Assembly: GCA_002470165.1 (NCBI GenBank)
Contig: DKNF01000103.1
Location: 380-13,320 of the forward strand
Direction: 5' to 3'
Length of the DNA stretch: 12,941 nucleotides
Source: Betaproteobacteria bacterium UBA7395
GTDB lineage: Bacteria > Pseudomonadota > Gammaproteobacteria > Burkholderiales > Rhodocyclaceae
Shown: in pieces, positions 1-12,941 of the stretch
Layout: each line of letters begins with the position of its first letter
How positions within the stretch are numbered: the stretch's first letter is position 1
Notes under the pieces: model-generated
Database searches by the model: none
What the model saw: only the letters and a program-made list of their open reading frames with translations
What the model was told of the DNA's origin: nothing
Program-made: the position numbers and the translations under genes

Positions 1-2618
<2,618 letters not shown>

Positions 2619-2622
2619 GGGG

Positions 2623-2627
2623 CCTCC
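2623..2627 (-). promoter_or_regulatory. Ribosome binding site of the P-type ATPase gene
   Basis: GGAGG on the minus strand lies 4 nt before the GTG at 2618. No in-frame ATG lies nearby, and the frame is closed upstream by no usable start, so this site decides the start codon. It falls in the 17-bp gap after the stop of the upstream gene. Confidence 0.6.
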
Positions 2628-2635
2628 GGGAATGC

Positions 2636-3106
2636 TTACTGGCAGGTACCCTCGGCGGCAAGGGTGCGGATGATGCGGACGCAGTCGAGATCGGACTGGT
2701 GGTAGGCGGATTTGACGTACTCGATGTAGGCCGCCTCCTCGCTCCCGGCCTCGATCGCCAGTCCGGTGACGTAGCTGAAGCGCAGGAAGAGATGGCCGTC
2801 GTGCGGTTCCTCGATGCGGATGGTCAGGCTGCCGCCGGGTTGTACTTCGCTCGGTTCGATGTCGAAGCGGACCGCCTGTTCCTCGGTCAGGGTGACGCGG
2901 TCGCGGATGCGGGCGGCGCCGAAATCGAGTTCGCGCACGGCGCTGTCGGCTTGCCGCTCGAGCATGGTGAAATCGGCCAGTCCGGGCAGGAACAGCAGCG
3001 GATTGTCGACGCGCTGGAGCAGGCCGAGCCACAGTTGGCGGCGCGTCAGTTGCATGACCAGCGGGTTGCCGGGGTCGTTTATGGCAATCAGATGTTCGAA
3101 GTTCAT
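2636..3106 (-). CDS. AtaL-like / DUF1857 SRPBCC-fold protein
   Basis: A complete 156-residue protein without signal peptide or membrane segment, so probably cytosolic. The opening (MNFEHLIAINDP), the following Q-L-W-GL segment, the LPGL motif and the C-terminal stretch from about 115 to 150 with Y-I-EYVKSAY resemble the AtaL-like family (DUF1857). These are small SRPBCC-fold proteins with a deep hydrophobic cavity; no biochemical role is established that I know of. The length fits the family. The ATG at 3106 is the only sensible start. I see no good Shine-Dalgarno sequence: the nearest GAGG is about 16 nt away. The stop is 17 bp from the GTG of the P-type ATPase on the same strand, which suggests one operon. 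The start is 22 bp from the divergent rsuA start. The family call rests on remembered sequence features and could not be searched here. Confidence 0.75.
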   Translation of the reverse strand: MNFEHLIAINDPGNPLVMQLTRRQLWLGLLQRVDNPLLFLPGLADFTMLERQADSAVRELDFGAARIRDRVTLTEEQAVRFDIEPSEVQPGGSLTIRIEEPHDGHLFLRFSYVTGLAIEAGSEEAAYIEYVKSAYHQSDLDCVRIIRTLAAEGTCQ

Positions 3107-3128
3107 GCGCCGATGGTAGCATCCTCAC
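3107..3128. promoter_or_regulatory. Compact divergent promoter region, possibly leaderless on both sides
   Basis: This 22-bp gap is the only spacer between two divergent start codons. On the plus strand TAGCAT (3117-3122) is followed by exactly 6 nt and then the rsuA ATG. On the minus strand TACCAT (3118-3113) is followed by exactly 6 nt and then the DUF1857 ATG. Both match TATAAT at four of six positions and they overlap by two bases. The -35 regions would lie inside the opposite coding sequence; only weak TTC-type hexamers are seen there. Neither gene has a convincing ribosome binding site, which fits leaderless transcripts. This is inference from spacing. Confidence 0.35.
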
Positions 3129-3836
3129 ATGCAACTTGAACGTATCCTCCAAAGCCACGGCTTCGGCACCCGCAAGGCCTGCCGCGCCATGATCCGGCGC
3201 GAACGGGTGAGCGTCGCCGGGCAGATTGTCGACGACCCCTTTGCCGATCTCGCCACCGACGGGCTGGTCTTTTCCGTCGACGGGACCGACTGGCCGTTCC
3301 GCGAGCAGGCCAGCCTGCTGCTCTACAAACCCGCCGGTTACGAATGCTCGCGCAAGCCGCAGCATCATCCCTCGGTGCTCGAACTGCTGCCCCTGCCGCT
3401 GCGTGAGCGCGGCGTCCAGCCGATCGGCCGGCTCGACGAAGACACCACCGGCCTGCTGCTGATCACCGACGACGGGCAACTCAATCATCAACTGTCCTCG
3501 GGCAAGCGCAAGGTGCCCAAGGTTTATCTGGCGACGGTCAAGCACGCGCTCGACGCTGCCCAGATCGAACAATTGCTCGCCGGCGTGCTGCTTCACGACG
3601 AGCCGGCGCCGATTGCCGCGGCTGCCGCCGAGATCGTCGACGATCATCGGTTGCGCCTGACGGTGACCGAAGGCAAATACCATCAGGTCAAGCGCATGGT
3701 CGCCGCCGTCGGTAACCGGGTCGAGTCACTGCATCGCGAGGCGCTGGCCGATCTGCGCCTGCCTGACGGCCTCAAGCCGGGCGAATGGCGCTGGCTGGAC
3801 GCCGAGGACATGAAACAACTGGGGGTGTCGCCATGA
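3129..3836 (+). CDS. rsuA: 16S rRNA pseudouridine(516) synthase, RsuA family
   Basis: A complete 235-residue cytosolic RNA-modifying enzyme that converts a uridine of 16S rRNA (U516 in E. coli) to pseudouridine during ribosome assembly. Residues 1-50 form an S4 RNA-binding domain that starts at once (MQLERILQSHGFGTRK). The catalytic block is GRLDEDTTGLLLIT, with the nucleophile Asp103. A KVYLATV segment and the late motif EGKYHQVKRMVAAVGN followed by LHRE match E. coli RsuA, which is close in length at 231 residues. The S4 domain at residue 1 supports this start. The related RluE/RluB/RluF enzymes share the fold, but the order and late motifs are closest to RsuA. The last codon overlaps the oxyR start (ATGA), so rsuA leads a rsuA-oxyR-kinase unit. 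The upstream region lacks a clear Shine-Dalgarno sequence. Confidence 0.88.
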   Translation: MQLERILQSHGFGTRKACRAMIRRERVSVAGQIVDDPFADLATDGLVFSVDGTDWPFREQASLLLYKPAGYECSRKPQHHPSVLELLPLPLRERGVQPIGRLDEDTTGLLLITDDGQLNHQLSSGKRKVPKVYLATVKHALDAAQIEQLLAGVLLHDEPAPIAAAAAEIVDDHRLRLTVTEGKYHQVKRMVAAVGNRVESLHREALADLRLPDGLKPGEWRWLDAEDMKQLGVSP

Positions 3837-4747
3837 CCCTGACCGAAATGCGTTACATCGTCGCCCTGGCGCGCGAGCGCCATTTCGGGCGAGCGGCGGA
3901 AGCCTGCCATGTCAGCCAGCCGACGTTGTCGGTGGCCCTGAAGAAGGTTGAAGGACAGATCGGTACCGCGCTGTTCGAGCGCACCGCCAGCGACGTGCGC
4001 ATCACCGCGCTCGGCGAACGCATCGTCGAGCAGGCCAAGCGCGTCCTCGACGAAGCGGTCAAGCTCGAGGAAATCGCCGAAGCCACCGGCGATCCGATGA
4101 GCGGTCAGTTGCGTGTCGGCATCATCTACACCATCGCGCCTTACCTGCTGCCGCAGCTGATTCCGGCGTTGAGCCGGCTGGCGCCGAAAATGCCGCTGTT
4201 CCTCAAGGAGGATTTCACGGCCAACCTGATCCCGGCGTTGAAGTCCGGCGAGCTCGACGTGATCGTCATCGCGCTGCCCTTTGCCGAACCGGGGCTGGTC
4301 GCCCAGCCGGTCTATGACGAGCCTTTCCGCGTCGTCGTCCCGGCCGGGCACGACTGGGTCGGACGCGAAGACATTCCGGCCGACGAACTCGACGGCCAGA
4401 ACCTGTTGCTGCTCGGCCAGGGCAACTGCTTCCGCGATCAGGTGCTGGAATCCTGCCCGCGCCTGAGCGGTCAGGATGCGCTGGATCACTCGCTGGAAGG
4501 CAGTTCGCTGGAAACCATCCGCTACATGGTTGCCAGCGGCGCCGGCGTCGCCGTGATGCCGAGTACCGCCGCCGACCCGCTGATCGACAAGGAGCCGATG
4601 GTGCGCGTGCTACCGTTTGCCGGCCCGCCGCCGGCACGGACGGTCGGCCTGGTCTGGCGGGTGACCTATCCGCGACCCCAGGCCATCGACGTGTTGCGGG
4701 CCGCCGTCCTGTCCTGCCAGCTACCCGGCGCCACCCCGCACCGCTGA
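3833..4747 (+). CDS. oxyR: Peroxide-responsive LysR-type transcriptional regulator OxyR
   Basis: A complete 304-residue regulator, against 305 in E. coli OxyR. The N-terminal winged helix-turn-helix (about 1-60) contains [18 protein letters not shown], nearly the E. coli pattern. The effector domain follows ([24 protein letters not shown]). The two redox cysteines are Cys199 and Cys208, at the same residue numbers and spacing as in E. coli, in [12 protein letters not shown]. Peroxide oxidation to a disulfide should switch DNA binding and activate catalase, peroxidase and thioredoxin-type genes. I chose the ATG at 3833 rather than an upstream start at 3785 because the OxyR/LysR N-terminus begins there and it forms an ATGA overlap with the rsuA stop, which suggests translational coupling. 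None of the usual OxyR targets is in the window. The next gene, a sensor kinase, starts 8 bp after its stop. I see no clear OxyR operator upstream of the unit. Confidence 0.93.
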   Translation: MTLTEMRYIVALARERHFGRAAEACHVSQPTLSVALKKVEGQIGTALFERTASDVRITALGERIVEQAKRVLDEAVKLEEIAEATGDPMSGQLRVGIIYTIAPYLLPQLIPALSRLAPKMPLFLKEDFTANLIPALKSGELDVIVIALPFAEPGLVAQPVYDEPFRVVVPAGHDWVGREDIPADELDGQNLLLLGQGNCFRDQVLESCPRLSGQDALDHSLEGSSLETIRYMVASGAGVAVMPSTAADPLIDKEPMVRVLPFAGPPPARTVGLVWRVTYPRPQAIDVLRAAVLSCQLPGATPHR

Positions 4748-4749
4748 GG
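4746..4749 (+). promoter_or_regulatory. Ribosome binding site of the hybrid kinase, overlapping the oxyR stop
   Basis: GAGG shares its first two bases with the oxyR TGA and lies 6 nt before the kinase GTG at 4756. It supports that GTG as the start, which also places a signal peptide at residue 1. The overlap ties kinase translation to oxyR termination. Confidence 0.6.
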
Positions 4750-4755
4750 TTTCAC

Positions 4756-7613
<2,858 letters not shown>

Positions 7614-7617
<4 letters not shown>

Positions 7618-7625
7618 GCGCTCAG
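7614..7625. repeat. 12-bp perfect palindrome holding both convergent stop codons
   Basis: CTGAGCGCTCAG equals its own reverse complement. The TGA of the kinase (7615-7617) and the TGA of the cyclase (7624-7622 on the minus strand) sit in mirror positions, 4 bp apart. With 6-bp arms, no loop and no T-run it is a poor intrinsic terminator. It may be chance arising from two facing TGA codons. Confidence 0.7.
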
Positions 7626-10525
7626 GTGCTTTCCCGGATGTCGGCGTCGAGCCGGTTACGTCCCGCTGCCTTGGCCCGGTAAAGCGCCAGGTCGGCCTGT
7701 CTCAGCCAGGCTGCCGGATTGTCCGGCTGTTCGGGTATGCCATGCACCAGGCCGATGCTGATGGTGAAGGTGATCGGCTGTCCTTCCCAAGTGATCTGCA
7801 GGGCCGCAATATCGCTGCGCAAGGCTTCGAAATGGGCCAGGACTTCCTCTCGGGTGTCACCGCTCATGAAGGCGACGAATTCCTCGCCGCCGATCCGGGC
7901 GATGTTGTCGGTCTGGCGTCGCAGGTGCTGCTGCAGGCAGCGGGCCAGTTCGACCAGGCAGTGATCGCCGGCAGCGTGGCCGAGGCTGTCGTTGATCTTC
8001 TTGAAGTGATCGATGTCGATCATCGCCGTGGTAAAGGTCTGGGCGTTGCGCTGGCAACGCGAAAACTCGCGGGAAAACTCCTGCTCGAAGAACTGCCGGT
8101 TGCCGATCCCGGTCAGCGGGTCGGTGATGTTGAGTTGTGCCAGCTTCTGGTTGGCTTCGGCAAGTTGCCGGTTGAGGCTGCCAAGCTTGCGGTTCCACAG
8201 TATCAAAAGGGCCAGTGCGACGAAGATGATGCTGCCCCATCGCCACAACAGGGCGGTATCGATACCCGGTTCGATGCGTATGGTTTGCCAGCGGCTCTCG
8301 ATGCGCTGGCGATCGGCATCGCTCAGGCTGGCGACCATTTTTTCCGCAATCGAAAACAGTTCGGGCAGATCGTTGCGCGTGGCCAGCGACAGCTTGCTGT
8401 CGACGGGAATACGGCTGACTACCTTGATATCGGCAAAACCCAGTTCGCGCAGGTGGTAATTCACCGTGCCGAGCGTGCCGATGTACCCTTCCAGCCTGCC
8501 CCGCTGGAGTTCGCGCAAGCCCTCCTTTTCGTTGTCGACCTCGACCAGTTCCAGTTGCGGGTAGCGACTGCGTAGTTGGTCGGCAATCGCGTGGCCGCGC
8601 ACGATGCCGACCTGGCGTCCGGCAAAGGCATCAAGGCCCTCGACAAACGGCGTTTCGATCCGCGCCAGAAGGACGTTTGGCGTCGTGTAGTAGGGCGCGG
8701 TGAAATTGAGGTGGATGCTCTGCTGCGGGGTCTGCACGGCCATCGTCAGCAGGTCGCAGCGACGTTCCTGGACTGCCTGCAAGGATGTTGCCCAGGTGTT
8801 GGTCGGGACAATCTCGTAGGCGATGTCGAACTGCTGGCTCATCCGCTCGAGATAGTCCGCGGCAATGCCGGCGTGGCGGCCGCCATTGAGCGCTTCGATC
8901 GGCATCCAGTCGGGGTCGGTACATACTTTCAACGGGCCATGCTGGCGTAACCACGATTTCTCGCCTTCGCTGAGCGCTTGCGGGGCCCCCGAATTTTCGC
9001 GGTAGCTGGCACCCAGCCAGCGATTCTCGATGCTGCGTCGTTCAGTCGGCGTGATCGCCGCCAGCGCACTGTCGAAGATCCCGACCAGCGGGGCCAGCCC
9101 CGGGCGCATGCCGAAGCGCAGATCTTCGCCGGAGAAATCGGGCAGGATCAGTTCGCCGGCAATCGTGACGTTGGCCAGACCCAGTTCGCGTACCCAGTGA
9201 TTGCCGTTGTGCAGCGAGGCGATCACGACATCGACGCTGCCGTCGGCCAGTGCCCGGAACATGGCATCCTGCGCACCGTAGGTGACGACTTGCTTGCCGA
9301 AGCGCTCGCGCAGGGCCTTTTCGTAAAAAATGCCTTCGCCGATGCCGATTTTCCGCTGACCGAAATCCGGCGGGTCGGTCAGCCGGAAGTTGCGGTCGCG
9401 GGTGAAGGCGACGTTGGGGATGACGTGGTAGGGATCGGTGAAACGGGTAAAGGCCAGTCGGTCCGGCTGCCGGGAGATATTGGTCAGGACATCGATTTCG
9501 CCGCGGCGAAGCAATTCGATCAGGACCGGCCAGCGGTCGACGACGGGGGTGACCGTCAGGCCGGTCAGATCCTGGATGCGTCCGAGGATGTCGATCGCCA
9601 GTCCCTGCGTCTTGCCGCCGTCGGCGAAGCTGAACGGGGCGTAGTCGCGCATGATGCCGACCCTTATCGGGCCGAGACGGCGGAGGTAATCGGTCTGTTC
9701 GCGGCTTAGCTGGAAATGCTGTATTTCCCGGTTGCGACGCCCGCCGAACTCCTGCCAGACGGCCAGCATTTCCTGCATGCGGGCCGGGGGAATGGCTGCC
9801 AGGCCGGCGGCGATGACCCGATGGGCCTCGGGCTTTTCGCGGCGCACACCGATGCGGAAGTCCTCCAGTTCGAAGCCGTCCATCGCCACGCGCCCGGCCA
9901 CGCCGATCTGGTTGAAGCCCTCGCCGCGCGCCAGGTAAGCCAGGGTGACTTCCGGTCCGACAATGGCGTCTACCCAGCCGAAGGCCAGGGCGCGGATCAG
10001 ATTGGGCAATGCATCGTATTCGCTCAGTTGCAGGCCATGGCGCTCAAGCGTGCTCTTGTAGAAGATGTTCTTGACGATGCCGACGCGATGGGGTTTCAGG
10101 TCCTCAAGGCTGGAGATCGGCGGCAGGCGGCGGTTCATGTCCTGCATCACGACGGTTTGCCGGTGGTGGTAGGGCTCGGTGAACAGCGTGAAGGGCTTGC
10201 GGTCCTCACGCAGCGAAATCTCGTCGATGGCGTCGATTTCGCCCCGGACGAAGGCCGCGTAGATTTCCGGCCAGCTACCGGCCTTGTAGTCGAAGCGCAG
10301 CCCGGTTCGTGCCGAAATCTCTTCGAGAACGTCAATCGAGAAACCTTCGAGCCGACCGGCGTGCACCGTCGAATAGGGCGCGTTGTCGGCAATGATGCCG
10401 ATGCGGACGACGGGCTTTCCTGAAAGCCAGGCTTGCGCGGCTGGGTCTAGCGTGACTTCTGCTGCAGCCGAAGCGCAGCACAGGATCAGGAACAGGGCGC
10501 CGAGATGGCGAAGGAAGTTGCGCAT
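7622..10525 (-). CDS. Membrane diguanylate cyclase with three tandem periplasmic solute-binding domains
   Basis: A complete 967-residue protein that should make cyclic-di-GMP from two GTP at the inner membrane in response to periplasmic ligands. A Sec signal peptide (about 1-22) is followed by three repeat units of about 245 residues starting at 26, 273 and 518. Each opens with a similar linker (L-E/Q-W/Y-L then P-V/I-R-V-G-I) and contains an SBP_bac_3 domain. One membrane helix (about 759-777), a short coil and the GGDEF domain follow. The metal-binding DIDHFKKIND has Asp837, the active site is GGEEF (879-883), and the inhibitory I-site RxxD is intact (R870, D873), so product inhibition is expected. 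Units 1 and 2 resemble each other most and keep the ligand Arg (R109, R356); unit 3 has Gln602 there and carries the only two periplasmic cysteines (C535, C590). The ATG at 10525 is chosen because the signal peptide begins there; its Shine-Dalgarno sequence is weak. It lies 52 bp after topB on the same strand and faces the hybrid kinase. Confidence 0.93.
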   Translation of the reverse strand: MRNFLRHLGALFLILCCASAAAEVTLDPAAQAWLSGKPVVRIGIIADNAPYSTVHAGRLEGFSIDVLEEISARTGLRFDYKAGSWPEIYAAFVRGEIDAIDEISLREDRKPFTLFTEPYHHRQTVVMQDMNRRLPPISSLEDLKPHRVGIVKNIFYKSTLERHGLQLSEYDALPNLIRALAFGWVDAIVGPEVTLAYLARGEGFNQIGVAGRVAMDGFELEDFRIGVRREKPEAHRVIAAGLAAIPPARMQEMLAVWQEFGGRRNREIQHFQLSREQTDYLRRLGPIRVGIMRDYAPFSFADGGKTQGLAIDILGRIQDLTGLTVTPVVDRWPVLIELLRRGEIDVLTNISRQPDRLAFTRFTDPYHVIPNVAFTRDRNFRLTDPPDFGQRKIGIGEGIFYEKALRERFGKQVVTYGAQDAMFRALADGSVDVVIASLHNGNHWVRELGLANVTIAGELILPDFSGEDLRFGMRPGLAPLVGIFDSALAAITPTERRSIENRWLGASYRENSGAPQALSEGEKSWLRQHGPLKVCTDPDWMPIEALNGGRHAGIAADYLERMSQQFDIAYEIVPTNTWATSLQAVQERRCDLLTMAVQTPQQSIHLNFTAPYYTTPNVLLARIETPFVEGLDAFAGRQVGIVRGHAIADQLRSRYPQLELVEVDNEKEGLRELQRGRLEGYIGTLGTVNYHLRELGFADIKVVSRIPVDSKLSLATRNDLPELFSIAEKMVASLSDADRQRIESRWQTIRIEPGIDTALLWRWGSIIFVALALLILWNRKLGSLNRQLAEANQKLAQLNITDPLTGIGNRQFFEQEFSREFSRCQRNAQTFTTAMIDIDHFKKINDSLGHAAGDHCLVELARCLQQHLRRQTDNIARIGGEEFVAFMSGDTREEVLAHFEALRSDIAALQITWEGQPITFTISIGLVHGIPEQPDNPAAWLRQADLALYRAKAAGRNRLDADIREST

Positions 10526-10549
10526 CGGCCCAGCTTAGCCGAGCGGCAT

Positions 10550-10569
10550 GCCGGCTGCAAGCAGCCGGC
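10550..10569. terminator. GC-rich hairpin between topB and the cyclase gene, no U-tract
   Basis: Two perfect 9-bp arms (GCCGGCTGC and GCAGCCGGC) flank a 2-nt centre; realistically it folds as an 8-bp stem with a 4-nt loop. It begins 8 bp past the topB stop and ends 24 bp before the cyclase start. No T-run follows on either strand, so it is at best an imperfect terminator or attenuator, or a 3'-end stabiliser. Confidence 0.5.
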
Positions 10570-10577
10570 GCGGTGTA

Positions 10578-12941
10578 TCAGGCTTCCGCCTTCTTCTTTG
10601 CCGCGGGCTTCTTGGCTGCCGGTGCCTTTTTCTCGAACTCGAAACCAACCTTGCCTTCGGCGACGACCAGATAAGCCGAGAACTTGCGCTTGGTCCGGTT
10701 GGAGACGAATTCCTTGAGCAGGTCGGTCTTGCCGGTTTCCAGCATCTTCTTCATCTGGGCGGCGTCGACCGGTTGCTGCAGGATGATCTTGCCCGAGCGG
10801 AAATCGCAGGTCTTGTCCGGACCGACCGATTTCTCGCAGACGTAGGAGGTGCCGTGGTCGTAGACATTGGCCGCGCACTTCGGACACTTGCCCAGGCTGT
10901 CCTGGCCGGAGAAATCGACCGGTTCGGCGTTGGCTTCGTCGGCTTTGTCCTGGCCGAAATCGAATTCGGGCAGATGCTCGTCGTTGAGTTTGATCGCTGC
11001 GGCAAAACTGCGGCCCATCTTGTTGCGGAAGCCGGTCAGCGGGCCGACGTGGCGTTCGGTCAGCAGCGTCTCGATTTCGGCCGGTTCGTACTGCCGGCCG
11101 GCGACGATCTTCCACAGCGAATAATCGCAGTCGCTGCACTGGAATTTCTTGTAAGTCTCGCGGATCAGGCCGCCGCACTTGGGGCAGGGGGCGCTGAGGA
11201 TGCCGAAATCGCCGGGGATCGTGTCGCTGTCGTAGGTCTTGGCGCGTTCGACGATGTGGCGCGTCATCTCGGCGATCTCGCGCATGAATTCGTCGCGCGT
11301 GAAATCGCCCTTCTCGATGCGGCCGAGCTTCCATTCCCAGTCGCCGGTCAGTTCCGGCTGGGTCAGTTCCTTGATGCCCAGGCCATTCAACAGCGTCATC
11401 AGGTTGAAGGCCTTGGCCGTCGGGATCAGTTCACGGCCTTCGCGCAGCATGTACTGCTCGCCGATCAGGTTTTCGATGATCTGGGCGCGCGTTGCCGGGG
11501 TGCCGAGGCCGCGGCCGGCCATCGCCGCCTTCAGTTCCTCGTCGTCGACCATCTTGCCGGCGCCTTCCATGGCCGACAGCAGGGTGGCTTCCGAATAGCG
11601 CGGCGGCGGTTTGGTGGCGCTGGCCTTGACCGTGACTTCCTCGGTCTTGACCTTTTCGTCCTTGTCGACGGCGACCAGGTTGCCTTCGTCGCCGGTCTGG
11701 CCTTCCTTGCCATGGACGGCAAGCCAGCCCGGATTGACTAGGACCTTGCCTTCCGTCTTGAACGGATGGCCTTCGACCCGGGTGATACGGGTGGTCACCA
11801 TGTACTCGGCGGCCGGGAAGAACACCGACAGGAAGCGGCGGACGACGAAGTCGTACAGTTTCTGCTCGGCTTCGTTGAGGTTCTTCGGCGCCTGCGGCGT
11901 GGGGATGATGGCGAAGTGATCGCTCACCTTCGTGTTATTGAAGATGCGCTTGTTCGGCATGACCCAGTTGCGCGCCAGGACCTGGTGCGCGAACGGCGCG
12001 TAGCGGGCGAGCAGGACCTCGTCGTGACCCTTGCCGGCACCTTCGCCGGTGAGCACGCGCATCGTTTCCTTGACCGTGGCGATGTAATCCTCGGGCAGGC
12101 AGCGCGAATCGGTCCGCGGGTAGGTCAGCACCTTGTGCTTTTCGTAGAGCGCCTGGGCCAGGCCGAGCGTTGTTTTGGCCGAGAACCCGAAACGGGCGTT
12201 GGCTTCGCGCTGCAGGCTGGTCAGGTCGAACAGCAGCGGCGACAGGCGGGTTTCCGGTTTGGCTTCCTCTCTGACGATGCCGGGCTTGCCCGAAGTCGCC
12301 GCCTTGATCGCCTCGGCCCGGGCGACTTCCCAGAGGCGGTCGGCGCGGGCGTGCTCGTCGTCCTGCTTGCCCTTGAAGCCTTCGTCGAACCATTTGCCGG
12401 TGTAGCTGCCGGCCTTGGCAGCGAATTCGGCCTCGACTTCCCAGTAGTCGCGCGGCACGAAGTCGCGGATCTTGCGCTCGCGCTCGACGACGATGGCCAG
12501 CGTCGGTGTCTGCACGCGGCCGACCGTGGTCAGGTGGAAACCGCCGGTCTTCGAATTGAAGGCGGTCATTGCCCGGGTGCCGTTGATGCCGACCAGCCAG
12601 TCGGATTCGGAGCGGCAGACGGCGGCGTCGGCCAGCCCCTGCATCTCGCTGCCAGGGCGCAGCCGGGCGAAGCCGTCGCGGATGGCCTGCGGCGTCATCG
12701 ACTGCAGCCACAGCCGCTGCACCGGCTTGCCGGCCTTGGCGTGCTGGGCGATGTAGTTGAAGATCAACTCGCCTTCGCGTCCCGCGTCACAGGCGTTGAT
12801 CAGGCCGGTCACATCCTTGCGCTTGATCAGTTTGTTGAGCACGCGCAGTCGTGGCGCGCTCTTCTCGATCGGGTTCAGCGCGAAATGCGGCGGGATCACC
12901 GGCAGGTGGGCGAAGGACCACTTGCCGCGCTTGACCTCGAA
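10578..12941 (-). CDS. topB: DNA topoisomerase III (type IA), N-terminus outside window
   Basis: A type IA topoisomerase that cuts and rejoins one DNA strand through a 5'-phosphotyrosine link, used to decatenate and untangle replication and recombination intermediates. The window shows 787 codons up to the stop at 10578; by comparison with E. coli TopB roughly the first 60 residues of the Toprim domain are missing. Counting from the window edge, the Toprim acidic motif is DAGREGE (52-58) and the active-site tyrosine is Tyr274 in LTYPRTDSR. GRVQTPTL and RGLGTPATRAQIIENLIG are further family motifs. The C-terminus has two four-cysteine zinc ribbons (C586, C589, C602, C605 and C686, C689, C702, C712), each followed by a topoisomerase C-terminal repeat, then a Lys/Ala-rich tail. 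It is longer than E. coli TopB (653 residues) because of this tail. The GTG at 12899 is internal, not the start. TopB is preferred over TopA because of DAGREGE and the late region, with moderate certainty. The cyclase gene follows after 52 bp. Confidence 0.9.
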   Translation of the reverse strand, partial: FEVKRGKWSFAHLPVIPPHFALNPIEKSAPRLRVLNKLIKRKDVTGLINACDAGREGELIFNYIAQHAKAGKPVQRLWLQSMTPQAIRDGFARLRPGSEMQGLADAAVCRSESDWLVGINGTRAMTAFNSKTGGFHLTTVGRVQTPTLAIVVERERKIRDFVPRDYWEVEAEFAAKAGSYTGKWFDEGFKGKQDDEHARADRLWEVARAEAIKAATSGKPGIVREEAKPETRLSPLLFDLTSLQREANARFGFSAKTTLGLAQALYEKHKVLTYPRTDSRCLPEDYIATVKETMRVLTGEGAGKGHDEVLLARYAPFAHQVLARNWVMPNKRIFNNTKVSDHFAIIPTPQAPKNLNEAEQKLYDFVVRRFLSVFFPAAEYMVTTRITRVEGHPFKTEGKVLVNPGWLAVHGKEGQTGDEGNLVAVDKDEKVKTEEVTVKASATKPPPRYSEATLLSAMEGAGKMVDDEELKAAMAGRGLGTPATRAQIIENLIGEQYMLREGRELIPTAKAFNLMTLLNGLGIKELTQPELTGDWEWKLGRIEKGDFTRDEFMREIAEMTRHIVERAKTYDSDTIPGDFGILSAPCPKCGGLIRETYKKFQCSDCDYSLWKIVAGRQYEPAEIETLLTERHVGPLTGFRNKMGRSFAAAIKLNDEHLPEFDFGQDKADEANAEPVDFSGQDSLGKCPKCAANVYDHGTSYVCEKSVGPDKTCDFRSGKIILQQPVDAAQMKKMLETGKTDLLKEFVSNRTKRKFSAYLVVAEGKVGFEFEKKAPAAKKPAAKKKAEA

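Noticed and set aside
3064..3100. A conventional -35/-10 promoter for rsuA inside the DUF1857 gene (TTGCCG at 3066)
   Set aside because: No acceptable -10 hexamer lies 16-18 bp downstream; the TAGCAT next to the ATG is the better candidate.
3785..3832. Upstream start that would add 16 residues to OxyR
   Set aside because: The LysR helix-turn-helix and the match to OxyR begin at the ATG at 3833, which also forms the ATGA overlap and gives Cys199/Cys208 numbering.
10462..10525. Lipoprotein signal in the cyclase (two cysteines at residues 16-17)
   Set aside because: The residue before the first Cys is Leu, which does not fit a lipobox, and A-x-A type cleavage sites follow at about 20-22.
10548..11741. 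A 397-codon open frame on the plus strand over topB
   Set aside because: No domain is visible, and it lies antisense to the zinc ribbons and catalytic core of the topoisomerase.
12897..12899. GTG as the topB start
   Set aside because: The frame is open to the window edge and the codons before it continue the conserved segment just ahead of the DAGREGE motif, so this GTG is an internal valine.

Overview
The window is dense, GC-rich bacterial DNA with six genes and almost no spacer. No intergenic gap exceeds about 52 bp. I see no insertion sequence, tRNA or rRNA gene, CRISPR array or attachment site. The gene families and the coding style (GTG starts, Sec signal peptides, overlapping stop/start codons) suggest a Gram-negative proteobacterium. 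A betaproteobacterium of the Rhodocyclales type is my guess from general resemblance, not from a marker gene.

Left part, minus strand (3106 down to 1): a small AtaL-like/DUF1857 SRPBCC-fold protein, then 17 bp later a type II cation-transporting P-type ATPase that runs off the left edge just before its last membrane segment. The ATPase has all catalytic motifs, but several residues that bind Ca2+ in SERCA are replaced. Only 22 bp separate this operon from the divergent one, and each start codon has a -10-like hexamer exactly 6 nt upstream.

Centre, plus strand (3129 to 7617): a tight three-gene unit. rsuA (16S rRNA pseudouridine synthase) overlaps oxyR (peroxide-sensing LysR regulator with Cys199 and Cys208) by 4 bp in an ATGA junction. 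After an 8-bp gap, with the ribosome binding site lying across the oxyR stop codon, comes a hybrid histidine kinase: periplasmic solute-binding domain, membrane segment, two PAS domains, HisKA, HATPase and receiver.

Right part, minus strand (12941 down to 7622): a type IA topoisomerase, DNA topoisomerase III (topB), whose N-terminus is outside the window, then a membrane diguanylate cyclase with three tandem periplasmic solute-binding domains and an intact GGEEF and I-site. The cyclase converges on the hybrid kinase; the stop codons are 4 bp apart inside a 12-bp perfect palindrome.

The most interesting part is the convergent pair. Two membrane sensors use the same class of periplasmic ligand-binding module but give different outputs, phosphorelay and cyclic-di-GMP. 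Their ligand-contact residues have diverged, and the kinase is translationally tied to a redox regulator. I regard this as a candidate sensory island; joint function is inference.
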